Assembly (NCBI GenBank): GCA_001579985.1
Contig: LRSR01003595.1
Location: 1-22,609, forward strand
Origin: Hypsibius dujardini
Lineage: Eukaryota; Tardigrada; Eutardigrada; Parachela; Hypsibiidae
Length of the DNA stretch: 22,609 bases
Direction: 5' to 3'
The position numbers and the translations under genes were made by a program. Below the pieces are notes generated by a model, which was given only the letters and a program-made list of their open reading frames with translations, made no database searches and had not been told where the DNA came from. Within the stretch, counting starts at the first letter, position 1. Every line of letters starts with the position of its first letter. Shown here piece after piece: positions 1 to 10,740 of this stretch.

Positions 1-766
1 ACGATGAGACACAGGGTCACCCTATCCCGCCAGAATGGAGCCCCATGAATAACGCCTGCAAAAAGAGACGGTCTGCTGTGCTGCCTACGTTTCTCTCGTC
101 GTTCATCAGGTGCTTAACGGTGATAGAATAAAAAGGATTGCAGTACGAGTACTTAGGGTTGCTACTTACTTAGAATATTGAAGGGAACTACGACGGCGAT
201 GAGAATTAAATCTGACAGCGCCAAATTGACTAGAAAAATGTTGCGCGTATTGCGAAGGTCTTTGATGAATCCAATAGTGACGATAATCTGAATTGGAGGA
301 AGTGACCCTTTTAATTATCGCCGGACACAGACACGAACACAGCGGCAGTTGTAGAGACCGACATGGACACATATGGAAAAAAGAACCAGACAGAGGCATT
401 ATAGACAGAGATACAGACATAGGCACAGACACCACAGACATGGAGGCAGTCATTGACACGACCATAGACATAGATCCAGACAAACGCAGATGCAGACGCA
501 GCAGTCCCAGACAAAGACACCACAGGCACAGATGCAGACAGACAGACATTATTCTAGTAGCACAATACGTTGGGGCTACTTGCTAGTGAATTCCCGATGA
601 ATCCGGCGACGCTGAATACGACCATAGCCACAATGAAAATCAGTCGCACGACCCAGTCGCGAGATTGCTCCTCCACTAAGATCCTTGTCCCGTTGTCATT
701 CTTGGAGGGTGTCGTCGCCTTCTGTTCCACGGTCCAGTTGGCTGCGTGGTCAAGAGTAGGAATCAT
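1..766 (-). CDS. Class A (rhodopsin-like) GPCR, 5' part, three exons, truncated by window edge
   Basis: Exons on the minus strand: 766-584, 287-170 and 55-1 (continuing out of the window). The start is the ATG at 766. The first 35 or so residues form an extracellular tail with two N-glycosylation sequons (NWT, NGT). TM1 follows and carries the family motif GFIGNSL; exon 2 gives the first intracellular loop and TM2 with NLALSDLILI, including the conserved LxxxD aspartate; exon 3 gives the first extracellular loop with its tryptophan (FWRD) and a cysteine at the start of TM3. Phases agree (183 nt, then 118 nt, then two bases that finish a codon). Intron 1 appears to use a GC donor (GCAAGT at 583-578), which restores GNSL-IIVTI. 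Known for the family: a plasma-membrane receptor acting through G proteins. The ligand and subfamily cannot be told from this part. Confidence 0.85.
288..583 (-). repeat. Degenerate ACAGAC/ACATAG simple repeat inside GPCR intron 1
   Basis: From about 324 to 549 the plus strand is a drifting run of six-base steps built on GACACA, GACAGA and GACATA. It lies wholly inside intron 1 of the GPCR gene. It creates spurious open frames on both strands that do not look like real protein. Confidence 0.8.
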
Positions 767-2299
767 TTTCTAGTCCTGCGCCGCGAGGTCACAAAGTACG
801 CAGGCAACAGTCGGAGTACAATGACCAATCGTTATGCGATTCTGGACCGTTTGTCTCTTTCACATACAGAATGACGAAAAACAGTCTGCGGAGTTTGCGT
901 TTTATGAAACAGGCTCTCGCGAGCTCCAGCATCCAGTCATGCAACTATAATGATGTGGTGCGCAGTGTGAGTCGCGTGATTATATATTTAGGGTTCCGTC
1001 GTACATGTACTCACTAGTCAGGGAATGGGAGCAGCACCTTGTTACTTGACATTAAACATTCACACACATACGGCACGGGCTAAAAAGTGCTGTGAAAGTG
1101 TGAAGTGTGGGAAATAAAAAGAATTTTGAAATAAGTTTTAACCAAAAACCCTCATCTTATATTTATAGGAATACAAATTCTAAAACGTAAATACAAACTA
1201 AACTGTAAAAATCGCAGCATTATGTGCGTGCACTTATACTGCGTACAGTACTTGTACAAATTGGACGTACTTGTAAATAGCAGTTAGACTTTTTGAATAG
1301 TTGTTTTGAAACGCAGATTTATTTTTTGCTAAACAATATATGTACCTATCCATACAAAACAAACAGGAGTTAATTTTCAATTAATTCTCCTTGCAATTTC
1401 ATTTAAATTCGTATTAAATCATAATGATTTTTACGGTCATGCCTTGAGTGCAGTACATTTTTTTATTCAGTGCTATTTCATACGTTTTTTTAATTTTGAT
1501 ATAAATACTTATGTAATGTTTAAATTTACACAATCAAAAGAGCTTTAAAATCAATAAACTCTTTTTAATTATATTTTAACTTGGAAATGTCCAATGAATA
1601 TTGACATACTGAATTTTGAAGTATTGATTTTATTTTGTATTACTGTAAATATAAGGTAATCCTTCTGGGTAAAATTTATTTCAAATTTCTTTTAATGTCA
1701 CAAACTTCACAACTTCACATCACAACTTTACTCCCCAACTTCACAGCGCTTTTTAGACCGTGCCCACATACACCGTGCGCGACCGATTCGATCGGTTTAA
1801 ACGACGACTCAGTTCTCCCTCTTCCTCCCTTCTCTTCCTGTGCCATTGGATTCCGCTATCAATCGTCCACGCAAAATCGTTTTCCTCACTATAATTAATT
1901 TGCCTGAATAAGCACGTACGTATTTTCGAGAGGGGCACAGCACTGTATTCGCACCCTACGGGAGAGCTCCTTAACGACTTCCGGCTTGCACGCAACATCC
2001 AGAAAATTACTTCCATCGCCGCGCACCCGAAATAAGACCGACTCACTGATCTCCGATTCCAGTAAAATCAAGCAACATCACTCTCTTGACTCAAGTGGGC
2101 ACTGCTATTTTACTCTTAAATTACATCGACTGCATAGTGTAACGAAGGGAAAAAATGCACTTGAAAAGAATCCTGACAAGAAACATACGACACATCGAGC
2201 GCTGAGAAGCAAGCAATGGGGGACAAAAAATTTACCGATCATCTACCTTGGACCGCATATGAAAAATGGTTATCCATCCTGTAGAAACACGGGGAAGCA
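767..2299. other. Spacer between GPCR start and MCMBP end; no gene supported
   Basis: Both neighbours run on the minus strand, so this holds the GPCR promoter and the MCMBP 3' UTR. The stretch 1080-1700 is AT-rich and has no sensible frame. TTTATT at 1675-1680 and 1628-1633 (AATAAA on the minus strand) could be MCMBP polyadenylation signals, but would imply a 3' UTR over 600 nt. Open frames at 1753-2046 (minus) and 1986-2351 (plus) have no recognisable motif or splice support. Confidence 0.6.
980..986 (-). promoter_or_regulatory. Candidate TATA box upstream of the GPCR gene
   Basis: TATATAA reads on the minus strand about 215 bases upstream of the GPCR start codon. A transcription start some 30 bases downstream would leave a 5' leader of roughly 190 nt. 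The only support is the motif and its orientation. Confidence 0.35.
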
Positions 2300-5200
2300 T
2301 CAGCGAATTCCGGTCTCCTTCAGTCGGCGAGACCGCTCCGACTCGAGGTGAAGGACTTCATCCCAGCGCTGCTGGGTCAGAACGACCTCTCCGTGACTGA
2401 TGGTCATGTAACGTGCCAGTTCCAGCTGCTGGTGTAGGTCATCCGGTGAGATGGAACGATCGGCTTTCCGGGAGGTGACAAACTTGTTGACGATGGCCTG
2501 AAACAGCAGCAAAGGATTGAAAACCGGAAATACAGACTCATTTTAGTTGGTTGTGATTTCCCAAGACAATATAGTACTGCACAATAAAATTGAGCGAAGA
2601 AATTTCCCAATGGACAAACGAGACGAACAGACAGAAAGACTTGCAGATACAAATAAGACACAGATGGTAAGACAGTCCAAACAGACGTAGATGGTAAGAC
2701 ACCGATGGTAAGACAGACATACAAATAGAGAGACGTGCAAAGGCACAGGCAGATAAGTCACAGGCAGACGGGAAAAAAATAGCAAGAACAGCCAACAGAC
2801 AAGTGGTGCTCACAAGAGAGACAAAGATAACCTGACACCGTCATACTGGTCACAGGCAAGAAGAAAAGGAACTCAAAGGATGTGACGTACCTCACGCATT
2901 TCAGGGGGGATTTCGTAATCGAGGAACCGCACAGTGACTAAGTACTGCCGGATCTGCCAGATAATTTCCTCATCCAGTGCGGCACAGTCGACGGCGGCTC
3001 CATTCGGCGAGAGTGGCACGATGCAGCGGCAATTGACTAACGACTTGCCCTGGCTCAACACCAGCACAGGAATGTCCATCAGAAAGGGAATGGTCTGTCC
3101 GAAGAGAAAGTTGAAATCCAATTTCTGATCGCTAACCAGCTTTTGGAGTGCCAACAGATTACGACAGCCTAAACGAAAAAAACAATTCAGGAGGCAAAAC
3201 AAATTCAAATGGCTAACATGTGCCTTACCTGTGTCGTTTAAGGTGCCAGTATCCATTCCCAGCTCGTCCAGCGCCAGGTGGGTGTGCTTTGGCAGTTGCA
3301 GCAGACCCGGCAGGAGCTCGTTGTCAATGGTGCCGGGAACTTCGGTCATCTTCGGGGCCATCAAGGCGGAGTTCAGAGTGGCAATGCTCATGGGGAAGAC
3401 GGCTAACTGCAGGAAAAAAACGATTCCTATTCAACAGTGTTCCCAATCTCCCGCCCAAGCTCCGGGAAGGTCTCGGTACAAAACATTACTTGCGTCAGAA
3501 TATTTTCCAAAGTTCCCAGCAGTCGTTTGACGAAAGTCACGTCTTGCGGCATCCCAGTTAGGTTCAGGGGGAAGTTTCCGATCGCCTGATCATCAGCTCT
3601 AGCATATCTTAGAACAATACAGTTGCTGTTTAGATGGAAAGCCATCAGATAGTCCGCTTAAAAGCATTGCAATTTTTTTATCCGGTCGGAAAGTATGCCC
3701 GTCTGGGTGCCTGTGGCAGTAACTGCATGTATATCTGACTGACGGCGTGTCCGATTAACTGTTTTGTCTGTCTGTCTGTCTGTCTGTATGTATGTATCTC
3801 TGTCTCTCTTTGTCTGCCGGTCTGTCTGCTCATTCCATCTTATCTGCGGGTCTTAGTCCGCTTTCATTCTTATCCTGCAGACAGACATATAATGGAAGAC
3901 TCACATCGAAGAGATCAAGTGAAGCAGAAGGTACTCAGCCCCCAAAGCATCCCCGTTCAAGCAAAACTTCAACAGCTCCATCAGTGACTCTCGAACTCGC
4001 ACGAAGGAAAATCCATCCTCACGCGACATGCTTAAAATGCCTTCCAAAATAACAAATTAAGTTACGCATTTTGGCGACGTGCCAGTGTTTATCATGGTCA
4101 AGTTATGCCTTACGGGTTTTATCCAACGGCAAGGCCGGATGAGTGTGCAGCAAATCCTCGTAAAGCAAAACATTCAATCGCATCTCATCATGCTGAACTG
4201 GAAAAGCGGATATAGCAGGAGGAGAATCACCCGCTCCTCTCTCAGGTGAAGGGAGCACCGGATCGTCAAATGACAGCAGTCCAAACAGCTCCACGGCATC
4301 GTTGACCGCAACGCTGGCTCCGGCCTCAGCGAAAAACTGAAAACAAAAATTATGTGCACTCGAAACGAACGGCATGGGAGAGAATCCTCCGTACATTAGC
4401 GATCAAGACGGGTTGGCTGGGATCGAGGGGCTTGTCCGAGGTCCACTTGCCATGCTCATGAATCGCTCGAGACCACGCACTTTCGACCGGTAGCGAAACA
4501 CATTTCAAGGACCGCATCTCACTTAGAGCTCCACGCTCTCCAAAAGCCACGACTTGTTCGCCCATCTGCAAAGAAAGTTAGAACCTCATTGAGCACAAAG
4601 TCACAAACCCGATTAGTTAAGTAGAGCACAGATCTACTAAATATCAACCGGACCCAACAAGCAGGTTGAGATCGCATTCGGCGACATGAAAGGAGCACAG
4701 CTACAATGTATTGGAGTAAAGCCATGCAATCATTCAATCACTCGAAAGATACAACAGAAGAAACCCATAATCGATTTAATAAAAGTCAATAAAAGAACCC
4801 ACTCTCTTACCTCCAAAACCACTCCATCGCGGAACATCGCACAGACCGCCTTAATATCCCCAGAATTCAGCTGACGCACTTGCAGAAAGCCTTGATGGTA
4901 GCTGGACGGGCGCTCATCACGAACCATGCAACGAAACCGGACCAAACTGTTAGTTGGAATAGCCTGCAACTGCTCTTTCGATAACCCGTTAATCAGCGGC
5001 ACCTGAAATGAGCATATCAAAACATACAACAGTTACCCGGTGAAAATAAAAAACTATTATGAAGAACAGAAGAGCTCCGAATTACAACCGTTTTTCATTG
5101 TCAAGCCAAAGTCAAGCCAACGGAGGATGGTCTCAGTTTGAGCCATAACCCGGAATTAAAGCAAGCAAATAATCATTCAATCAAAATGGGCGATCAATCC

Positions 5201-5483
5201 ATCAATCAAAGCTTGTGGTGCAGTCACCAACCAAATGTCGATAATCACTAGTGTCGCTTTTGATCCTTCCCAAAAAGGCTGCCTCCACGGCGGCACGGAG
5301 CATCGTGGCATCCTGCTGATATCCAGTTGAATCATTTGCTGGAAAGAAAATACGCGCAAATGGCAGATGAGATATATTAGAGGGCATCGGGAAATGACGA
5401 GGAGACCTCAAAATCTCACCAAATATTTTATCGACAATGTTTAGCGGATTCGACACCCAATCCGGCGTGGTTTGCACGGGCAT
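2300..5483 (-). CDS. MCMBP: MCM complex-binding protein (MCMBP), complete, 10 exons, 554 aa
   Basis: Exons (minus): 5483-5420, 5338-5232, 5002-4811, 4565-4395, 4336-4114, 4040-3905, 3607-3490, 3406-3229, 3168-2891, 2497-2300. They total 1,665 nt and close in frame. Family signatures appear in order: an N-terminal W-x(3)-PL-x-IV start (DWVSNPLNIVDKIFG), VRFRCMVRD, VNDAVELFGLLS, GAEYLLLHLISS, FPLNLTGMPQ, PGLLQLPKHTHLALDE, and a C-terminal SPDDLHQQLELARYM with QRWDEVLHLES. Known role: it binds MCM2-7 in the nucleus, displaces MCM2, and supports MCM assembly, unloading and sister-chromatid cohesion. It is shorter than the vertebrate protein (about 640 aa), mainly in the linker before the VNDAVELFG segment. 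A CCTCACAG just upstream of the ATG hints at a leader intron. The exon 2 donor (GTTGGT) and exon 6/7 junction are the least certain points. The EHD gene starts divergently 1.5 kb away. Confidence 0.93.
2498..2890 (-). repeat. ACAGAC-type simple repeat in MCMBP intron 9
   Basis: The plus strand from about 2615 to 2770 is rich in degenerate GACAGAC and AGACAGA steps. It is confined to the last MCMBP intron; the sense transcript carries GUCUGUC. Confidence 0.75.
3608..3904 (-). repeat. CTGT/TCTG simple repeat in MCMBP intron 6
   Basis: At about 3765-3835 the plus strand has a clean (TCTG)n core followed by TATG and TCTC variants. The orientation is opposite to the repeat in MCMBP intron 9. Confidence 0.8.
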
Positions 5484-6986
5484 GGCTGTGAGGATACAGA
5501 GATTTGAAGTAAAAATCACGAATGGGTTAAAAATTTAGCGAAGGCAATGAGATAAGGAGGAAAAACAAGGAACATGTGGAGACGGAAATAAAATTACGCG
5601 GGAAGCCCAAAAGAATGGAAACTCAGAATGGAAAATCAGCCGTCTTTTGTGAATGAGGAGAAGAAGCCAATCAATCAAGCCAAGCAAGATCGACAAGCTA
5701 GGTGAACAAGTTACCAAAAAGTTAGAACTGATGCCTGCAGCGGAAATAGTCGTCTAAACAACGCAAACATGACGATAAAACGACTCGAACAAAACGGCAG
5801 AACAAGAACACTAAGAATAAGAAAAAGGAATCAATCAATCTATCTACTACCGGCAAAGCTATGAGAAAGGGTGTGCTGGCCACGCCCTTCACAGTGACGT
5901 ATGCGCTAGATTCGTCATCACATTTCACACCATGTCACACAGAAGAGGCCGCGTGGTCTTCGTTTTCCGTGTGTGTTTATGAATCACGAACTCCCTCGTG
6001 TGGCCCCTCTGCCATCCGATTTTCATCAACAACAAAATCCCTCTCTGATCTTGTCATCAATTGACACATTCCATTGCTCACCAGGCGGGCTGCCCACACC
6101 ATAGAGGACGACGAAACGAATCATTACTGGTACGATTTTTTTATATTTCACTTCCAGGTTATCTCGTGGGTTGCTTGATTCTGCATTTTTACGCTGTTTA
6201 AGGGTTCACTTCTCCTGATTATTTTCTGGAGTTGTAAATCTGTCGAATTAGTACTGTAAAAGAACGTTCTTGGAACGGTAAGAGTAAAGGGACACCTTCG
6301 CTTCTCCATTAATTTGAAAATATCATTCTTTTTTTAACATTGATGGGACATTTCGGATTCGTAAACTGAAAAGGAGTTTTAGGTTTGCTTAACTCGCTCA
6401 GTCTTCGGACCTAAATTTTGTTTTTGGAGATGGAACGAGCGTGAAGCTTGTCTCAAGCGGAACATAATAATCTCATGCCATGGAGCGCTTGATTGATCTC
6501 TGGGTTGAATTGAAATTTGTGGTAAAGTGTTCGATTGATTGTTTGTTTGACATCCGGGTTGGTATGCACGTTTTCTAATCATAAGTATTTCGCCGTCCAT
6601 TAGACCATTTTGCTATTGTGCCGATCGGGTGCGGCACTGTTTCGAAAGATTGAAGGTATCTACCATCTAGCATAGATTTTTGTAGTATATTGCGAATCAA
6701 TTTGATTAATGGGATTTTTCTGGGTGTGTTTACTGTTTAGTCAAGCCTTTGATTGATCTATTCTTCGAAATGAAATGGCATTATGTTTCTTCATGGATTG
6801 CTTTTTAGGGGAGTATGATTGTAACCTACTCACACGCAAAATTTTATTTTTGCAGAATATTGCAAACCATTTTGGTTGAATTGTCTCCAATGTTTGTTTA
6901 ACAGATAGACCGATTTAGGCGCTCGAGTGATTCCTTCACGTGATCAACTGCTTTTTTCACCACCACCACCACCACCACCACCGACC
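5484..6986. other. Divergent upstream region of MCMBP and EHD
   Basis: This lies between two divergent start codons (5483 minus, 6987 plus) and must hold both promoters and leaders. A pyrimidine tract ending in AACAG at 6892-6903 looks like the acceptor of an EHD 5' UTR intron. CAATCAAT and GATTGATT motifs recur (for example near 5670, 5830, 6490 and 6530). A (CAC)n tract at about 6958-6982 ends four bases before the EHD start codon. I see no conserved coding segment here. Confidence 0.5.
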
Positions 6987-9900
6987 ATGTTGCGCTGGAT
7001 GAAAAGCGACGGTACGAGCAAGAAGGAGCCGGAAGTCTTCGGCACAGTCGTGGACGGGCTGAAGAAGCTGTACCGCGGCACGATCCTGCCGCTGGAGGAG
7101 CACTACAACTTCCACAACTTCCACAGCCCGCAGTTGGATGACTCGGATTTCGACGCGAAGCCGATGATTCTGCTGGTGGGGCAGTACTCCACTGGCAAGA
7201 CCACCTTCATTCGTTATCTTATCGAGCAGGATTTCCCGGGTATGCGGATCGGGCCGGAACCGACGACGGACGGATTTATCGCCATCATGCACGGCGACCA
7301 AGAAGGCGTCATTCCGGGAAACGCTCTGGTCGTTGACCCGAAACGCCAATTCCGTAAACTGAGCAAATTTGGGAATAACTTTTTGAATCGCTTTCAATGC
7401 TCTACCGTCAACAGTCCGGTGCTGGAGAGTGTCACGTTCGTTGATACACCAGGTAAGAATTTAAACGGCCTTCTTTGATTGATTGTGTTAATGATTGCCG
7501 TAATCGGACGGCTTGCTCGATTAATTTGTACGTCATGCAAGTCAAAGTGACACTTTTTTGACATTCTTTCTTTTAACGCTCACTTTGGGAGCTGTTGTCG
7601 CCTCTTCAAAAAGTTTGGAGAGATAGGGGCAGCTTTATTGGTCAATTTCGTCAACTGTCGAAATCGAACCATTGTTATGACCATTTGCCGCGGCAGGTAT
7701 TTCAGTTGATGGCAGTCGATCCCAGAGAGTATTCCTGGTGGAATTGTGTCAAAATAAATTGAAGAAAAAAAATTATGTCCAATTCAAACCGTTTTGGTAA
7801 GCAAATTTTTGGTTCAGTTTGTAAAGGATGAAAGTTCCCTGCTGACTGAGTACGGTGCAGTTGCGAAATACGCATGTGAATACAGTAAAAATATTTAACT
7901 CCCTTTTTCGTGAGAAGAAACGTTCTCGGCATGACGTTGCTCGTAGGTTCGTACTACATGAACCTAGGTTTAGCAGTTTTTTCTTGTGTTTACACTGTAG
8001 AAATTCGATTCACTAATCGGAATAACTGAGCGCTCTGCACCGATGCTTCGTTTGTTTCCGGCTGGAATTAATTCGATTCTAACCCACTCTAATAATCGGT
8101 ATCATGTGTTTCCAGGTATTTTGAGTGGGGAAAAGCAGCGCATCGATCGCGGCTATGAATTCACGGGCGTGTTAGAATGGTTCGCGGAGCGGGTCGACCG
8201 AATCGTCCTGCTGTTTGACGCGCATAAACTAGACATCAGCGATGAATTCCGTCGTGCCATCGAAGCCCTCCGCGGGCATGATGATAAAATTCGAATTGTC
8301 TTGAACAAGGCCGACATGGTTGATCATCAGCAGGTTCGTTGTTATCCGGGAAAATTGTTGTTCGAATTGATTTTTGGCAGCTTTGATTTGGGAAGACCGA
8401 TCGCCTGTCTGATCGATTAAAACATTTTTTCGGTCCTTTCTAGCTGATGCGTGTCTATGGTGCTCTGATGTGGTCCTTGGGAAAAGTGCTCAACACCCCG
8501 GAGGTGGCTCGTGTGTATATCGGTTCTTTTTGGGATCACCCACTGCATAACGACTCAAATCGCAGACTGTTTGAGGCGGAGGAGGTGGACTTGTTCAAGG
8601 ACATCCAGAGTCTGCCGCGGAATGCGGCGTTGCGGAAGCTGAATGACTTGATCAAGCGTGCGCGTCTTGCCAAGGTGAAGATGATGAACCTTTAACGCCT
8701 CAAAAAGACAGACAAGACAGTAGAGTTGTTAAAGCAAGTCTAAGGAAAAGAAAAGCATTTAGACAGGCGGAATGGCCGACCGACCAACCGGCAGGCAGAC
8801 AAGCAGATTGTCAAACAGGCAGCAGACAGATAAACGTGCATACAGACAGACAGACTAACAGATTCTCAAACAGGCTGATTATTCCTACAAATCGATAGAC
8901 AGACGGACATACATTTAGACGAGCAAAGTGTGAAACAGACAGGTAGAAAGATGGACAGACAGACAGACAAACAGACAGACTCATAAAATCATAAAAACTA
9001 TAGCAGATTTGCTGTCGTAATTTGAAAGAATCGTCAAAGCGGATTGCGATTAGGGAGAGTGGACACTTGTTTGCGTTTTTGTTACGCACTACAAGCGGAC
9101 TCTTTCAGCCCTATTTGATCACAATTCACTATAGTTACGTAGGCTTCAATTGTCTGGCAGTGTCAGCGGGAAAAAAACTTACCTACGCAATGATGACTGA
9201 TCGACCTAGCCCTGCTGTGCATGTGCTGCATTCGCTTACTGTAATCTGTAATCTAATCCCTCTTGTCTCTTTTGCAGGTGAATGCCTACATCATCAGCGC
9301 ACTGAAGAAGGAAATGCCAGCCGTGTTCGGAAAGGATAGCAAGAAGAAGGAGCTGATTGACAATCTTCACCTGATTTACGCTCAAATCCAGAAGGAGCAC
9401 AACATCTCGCCCGGTGACTTCCCGCAACTGCCGCGAATGCAGGAAGCGTTACGCAACGAAGACTTCCAGAAATTCCACGTTCTCAACCCTAAACTCATCC
9501 GCAATGTCGATCGCATGCTGGCGGAGGACATTGCCGGCCTCATGCAGATGATCAGCATGGAAGAGGCCAAACAGACGCAGGAACCGTTGGTCAAGGGCGG
9601 CGCTTTCGACGGCTTGACCAAGTGCGTCTTCATACTTTTCTTATCTGAATGCCTGTCGGCTTAAAGTGCCATCTGTCTATTGACTTTTTTATTTGTATGT
9701 CTGTTGGTTGCTGATTGCTCGACTACTGCTGGTCTGCTTGTTTGTCTTTGGGACTGCCTGTCTGTCTGATCACATATCTGTTTTTCTGAATGTGACGATG
9801 TCTGTCTGTTTGATTTCCTGTCGAATATTGTTGGCTCGGTTGTTTGTCTACGTGCCTGTGTACTTGTTTGTCTGTATGTTTGAACGCATGCCTGTCTGTC

Positions 9901-10501
9901 TGTTTTATTGGCTTTCAGTTTATCTATTTGTCTCAATCCTTGCCGCTTTTTTGTCAGTCTAAATGCCGGCCTGTCTGCCTGTTTGTCCGTGTTTTTATTT
10001 TATGGCCTGTTTTTCTGTATGCCTGTCTGCATGTCTGTTGGAATACCTATTCAACGATGCATTTCACTTACTTCAGTGATGTTGTCTATAAGGTTTTTCT
10101 CTTCCTTCAGATCTCCCTTCGGTGTCGGCTACGGCGAAGGCGCCAACGCCGGCCAGGACGCCCCCGAGTGGATCGTCGGGAAGGACAAGTACCGTTACGA
10201 TGAGGTCTTTTACGTGCTTAACCCCGTAGACGGGAAGATCACCGGCGCGGCGGCCAAACAGGAAATGGTCAAGTCGAAGTTGCCGAACTCAGTGCTGGGG
10301 AAGATTTGGAAGCTGGCAGATGTGGACAAGGACGGGATGCTGGACATTGAAGAGTGGGCCCTGGCGAATCATTTGATGCGTATCAAGTTGGACGGCAATG
10401 AGCTGCCGAATGAATTGCCGCCGCACTTGTGCCCGCCCGGGAAGGCTGGCCATTTGTACCCGAAACTGCGGAATGGCGTCGGCAATGGCGACGATGAATG
10501 A
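6987..10501 (+). CDS. EHD1: EH domain-containing protein, EHD/RME-1/Past1 family, complete, 5 exons, 549 aa
   Basis: Exons: 6987-7452, 8116-8333, 8444-8674, 9278-9621, 10111-10501 (1,650 nt, in frame). The ATG at 6987 is the only ATG upstream of the conserved core in frame and follows GACC. The dynamin-like ATPase domain has the P-loop GQYSTGKT at residues 65-72, DTPG at 153-156 and NKAD at 219-222, matching the usual EHD spacing. Helical segments include LIKRARLAK. The C-terminal EH domain (about 450-540) has GKIWKLAD and an EF-hand loop at 490-501 ([12 protein letters not shown]) for calcium. Known role: a membrane-bound ATPase that tubulates recycling endosomes and caveolar necks and binds NPF partners. 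The C-terminal tail after the EH domain is about 20 residues longer than usual and Gly/Asp-rich. The closest vertebrate name is EHD1; invertebrates usually have one such gene. Confidence 0.96.
8675..9277 (+). repeat. ACAG/CAGA simple repeat in EHD intron 3
   Basis: From about 8700 to 8990 the plus (sense) strand is a degenerate run of GACAGACA, ending in a clean core at about 8951-8980. It begins close behind the exon 3 donor; the rest of the intron (9000-9277) is ordinary sequence. Confidence 0.8.
9622..10110 (+). repeat. TGTC/TCTG simple repeat in EHD intron 4
   Basis: From about 9670 to 10045 the sense strand is rich in TGTCTG and TGTTTG steps, the complement of the tract in intron 3. It yields repetitive spurious frames dominated by Ser, Val, Cys and Leu. 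Confidence 0.8.
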
Positions 10502-10718
10502 TTGCAGACCGGTCCACGCGATTTTTTCTTGCTTGTCTAGATTTAACTAATTTAATATATAATATTTTTTGCACTTCCGTCATCGCCTTATAGAAGCAGT
10601 TTCTATTTTCTTTATATTGATATTTATCTTCGTTAGCATCGTTTCGGATTTTTTTTCCTATGTGTATTTCGTTGTTTTTTGCGTCACGATTGAGAATATA
10701 GTTTGCTACTGAAAATTA

Positions 10719-10724
10719 AATAAA
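10719..10724 (+). terminator. Polyadenylation signal AATAAA of the EHD gene
   Basis: AATAAA lies 218 bases after the EHD stop codon and 17 bases before the end of the convergent EIF1AD coding region, so the mature EHD transcript probably ends near or inside antisense EIF1AD sequence. Confidence 0.6.
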
Positions 10725-10740
10725 CGCGCTACGTATTGCA

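Noticed and set aside
1986-2351. Plus-strand frame of 121 codons antisense to the MCMBP end
   Set aside because: It has no ATG at its start, no recognisable motif, and overlaps conserved coding sequence on the other strand.
2404-2813. Minus-strand frames with Ser/Cys/Leu-rich translation near MCMBP exon 10
   Set aside because: They lie in the repeat-bearing MCMBP intron 9 and in shifted frames of the exon.
3608-3656. Longer MCMBP exon 7 starting at 3656 (DYLMAFHLNSN)
   Set aside because: It would duplicate the AEYLLLHLISS segment already encoded by exon 6; starting at 3607 restores the family order and the frame.
5861-6064. Plus-strand frame of 67 codons in the MCMBP/EHD spacer
   Set aside because: No motif, no homology recognised, and it sits in presumed promoter DNA.
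6927-6986. Upstream extension of the EHD protein through a poly-proline stretch
   Set aside because: There is no ATG in the extension; the (CAC)n tract is better read as 5' leader, and the ATG at 6987 gives the usual family N-terminus.
8811-9089. Minus-strand frame with [10 protein letters not shown] repeats
   Set aside because: Translation of the ACAGAC tract in EHD intron 3.
9693-10203. Cys-rich frames resembling small secreted or membrane proteins
   Set aside because: They come from degenerate TGTCTG steps in EHD intron 4; the only real coding part is exon 5 from 10111.
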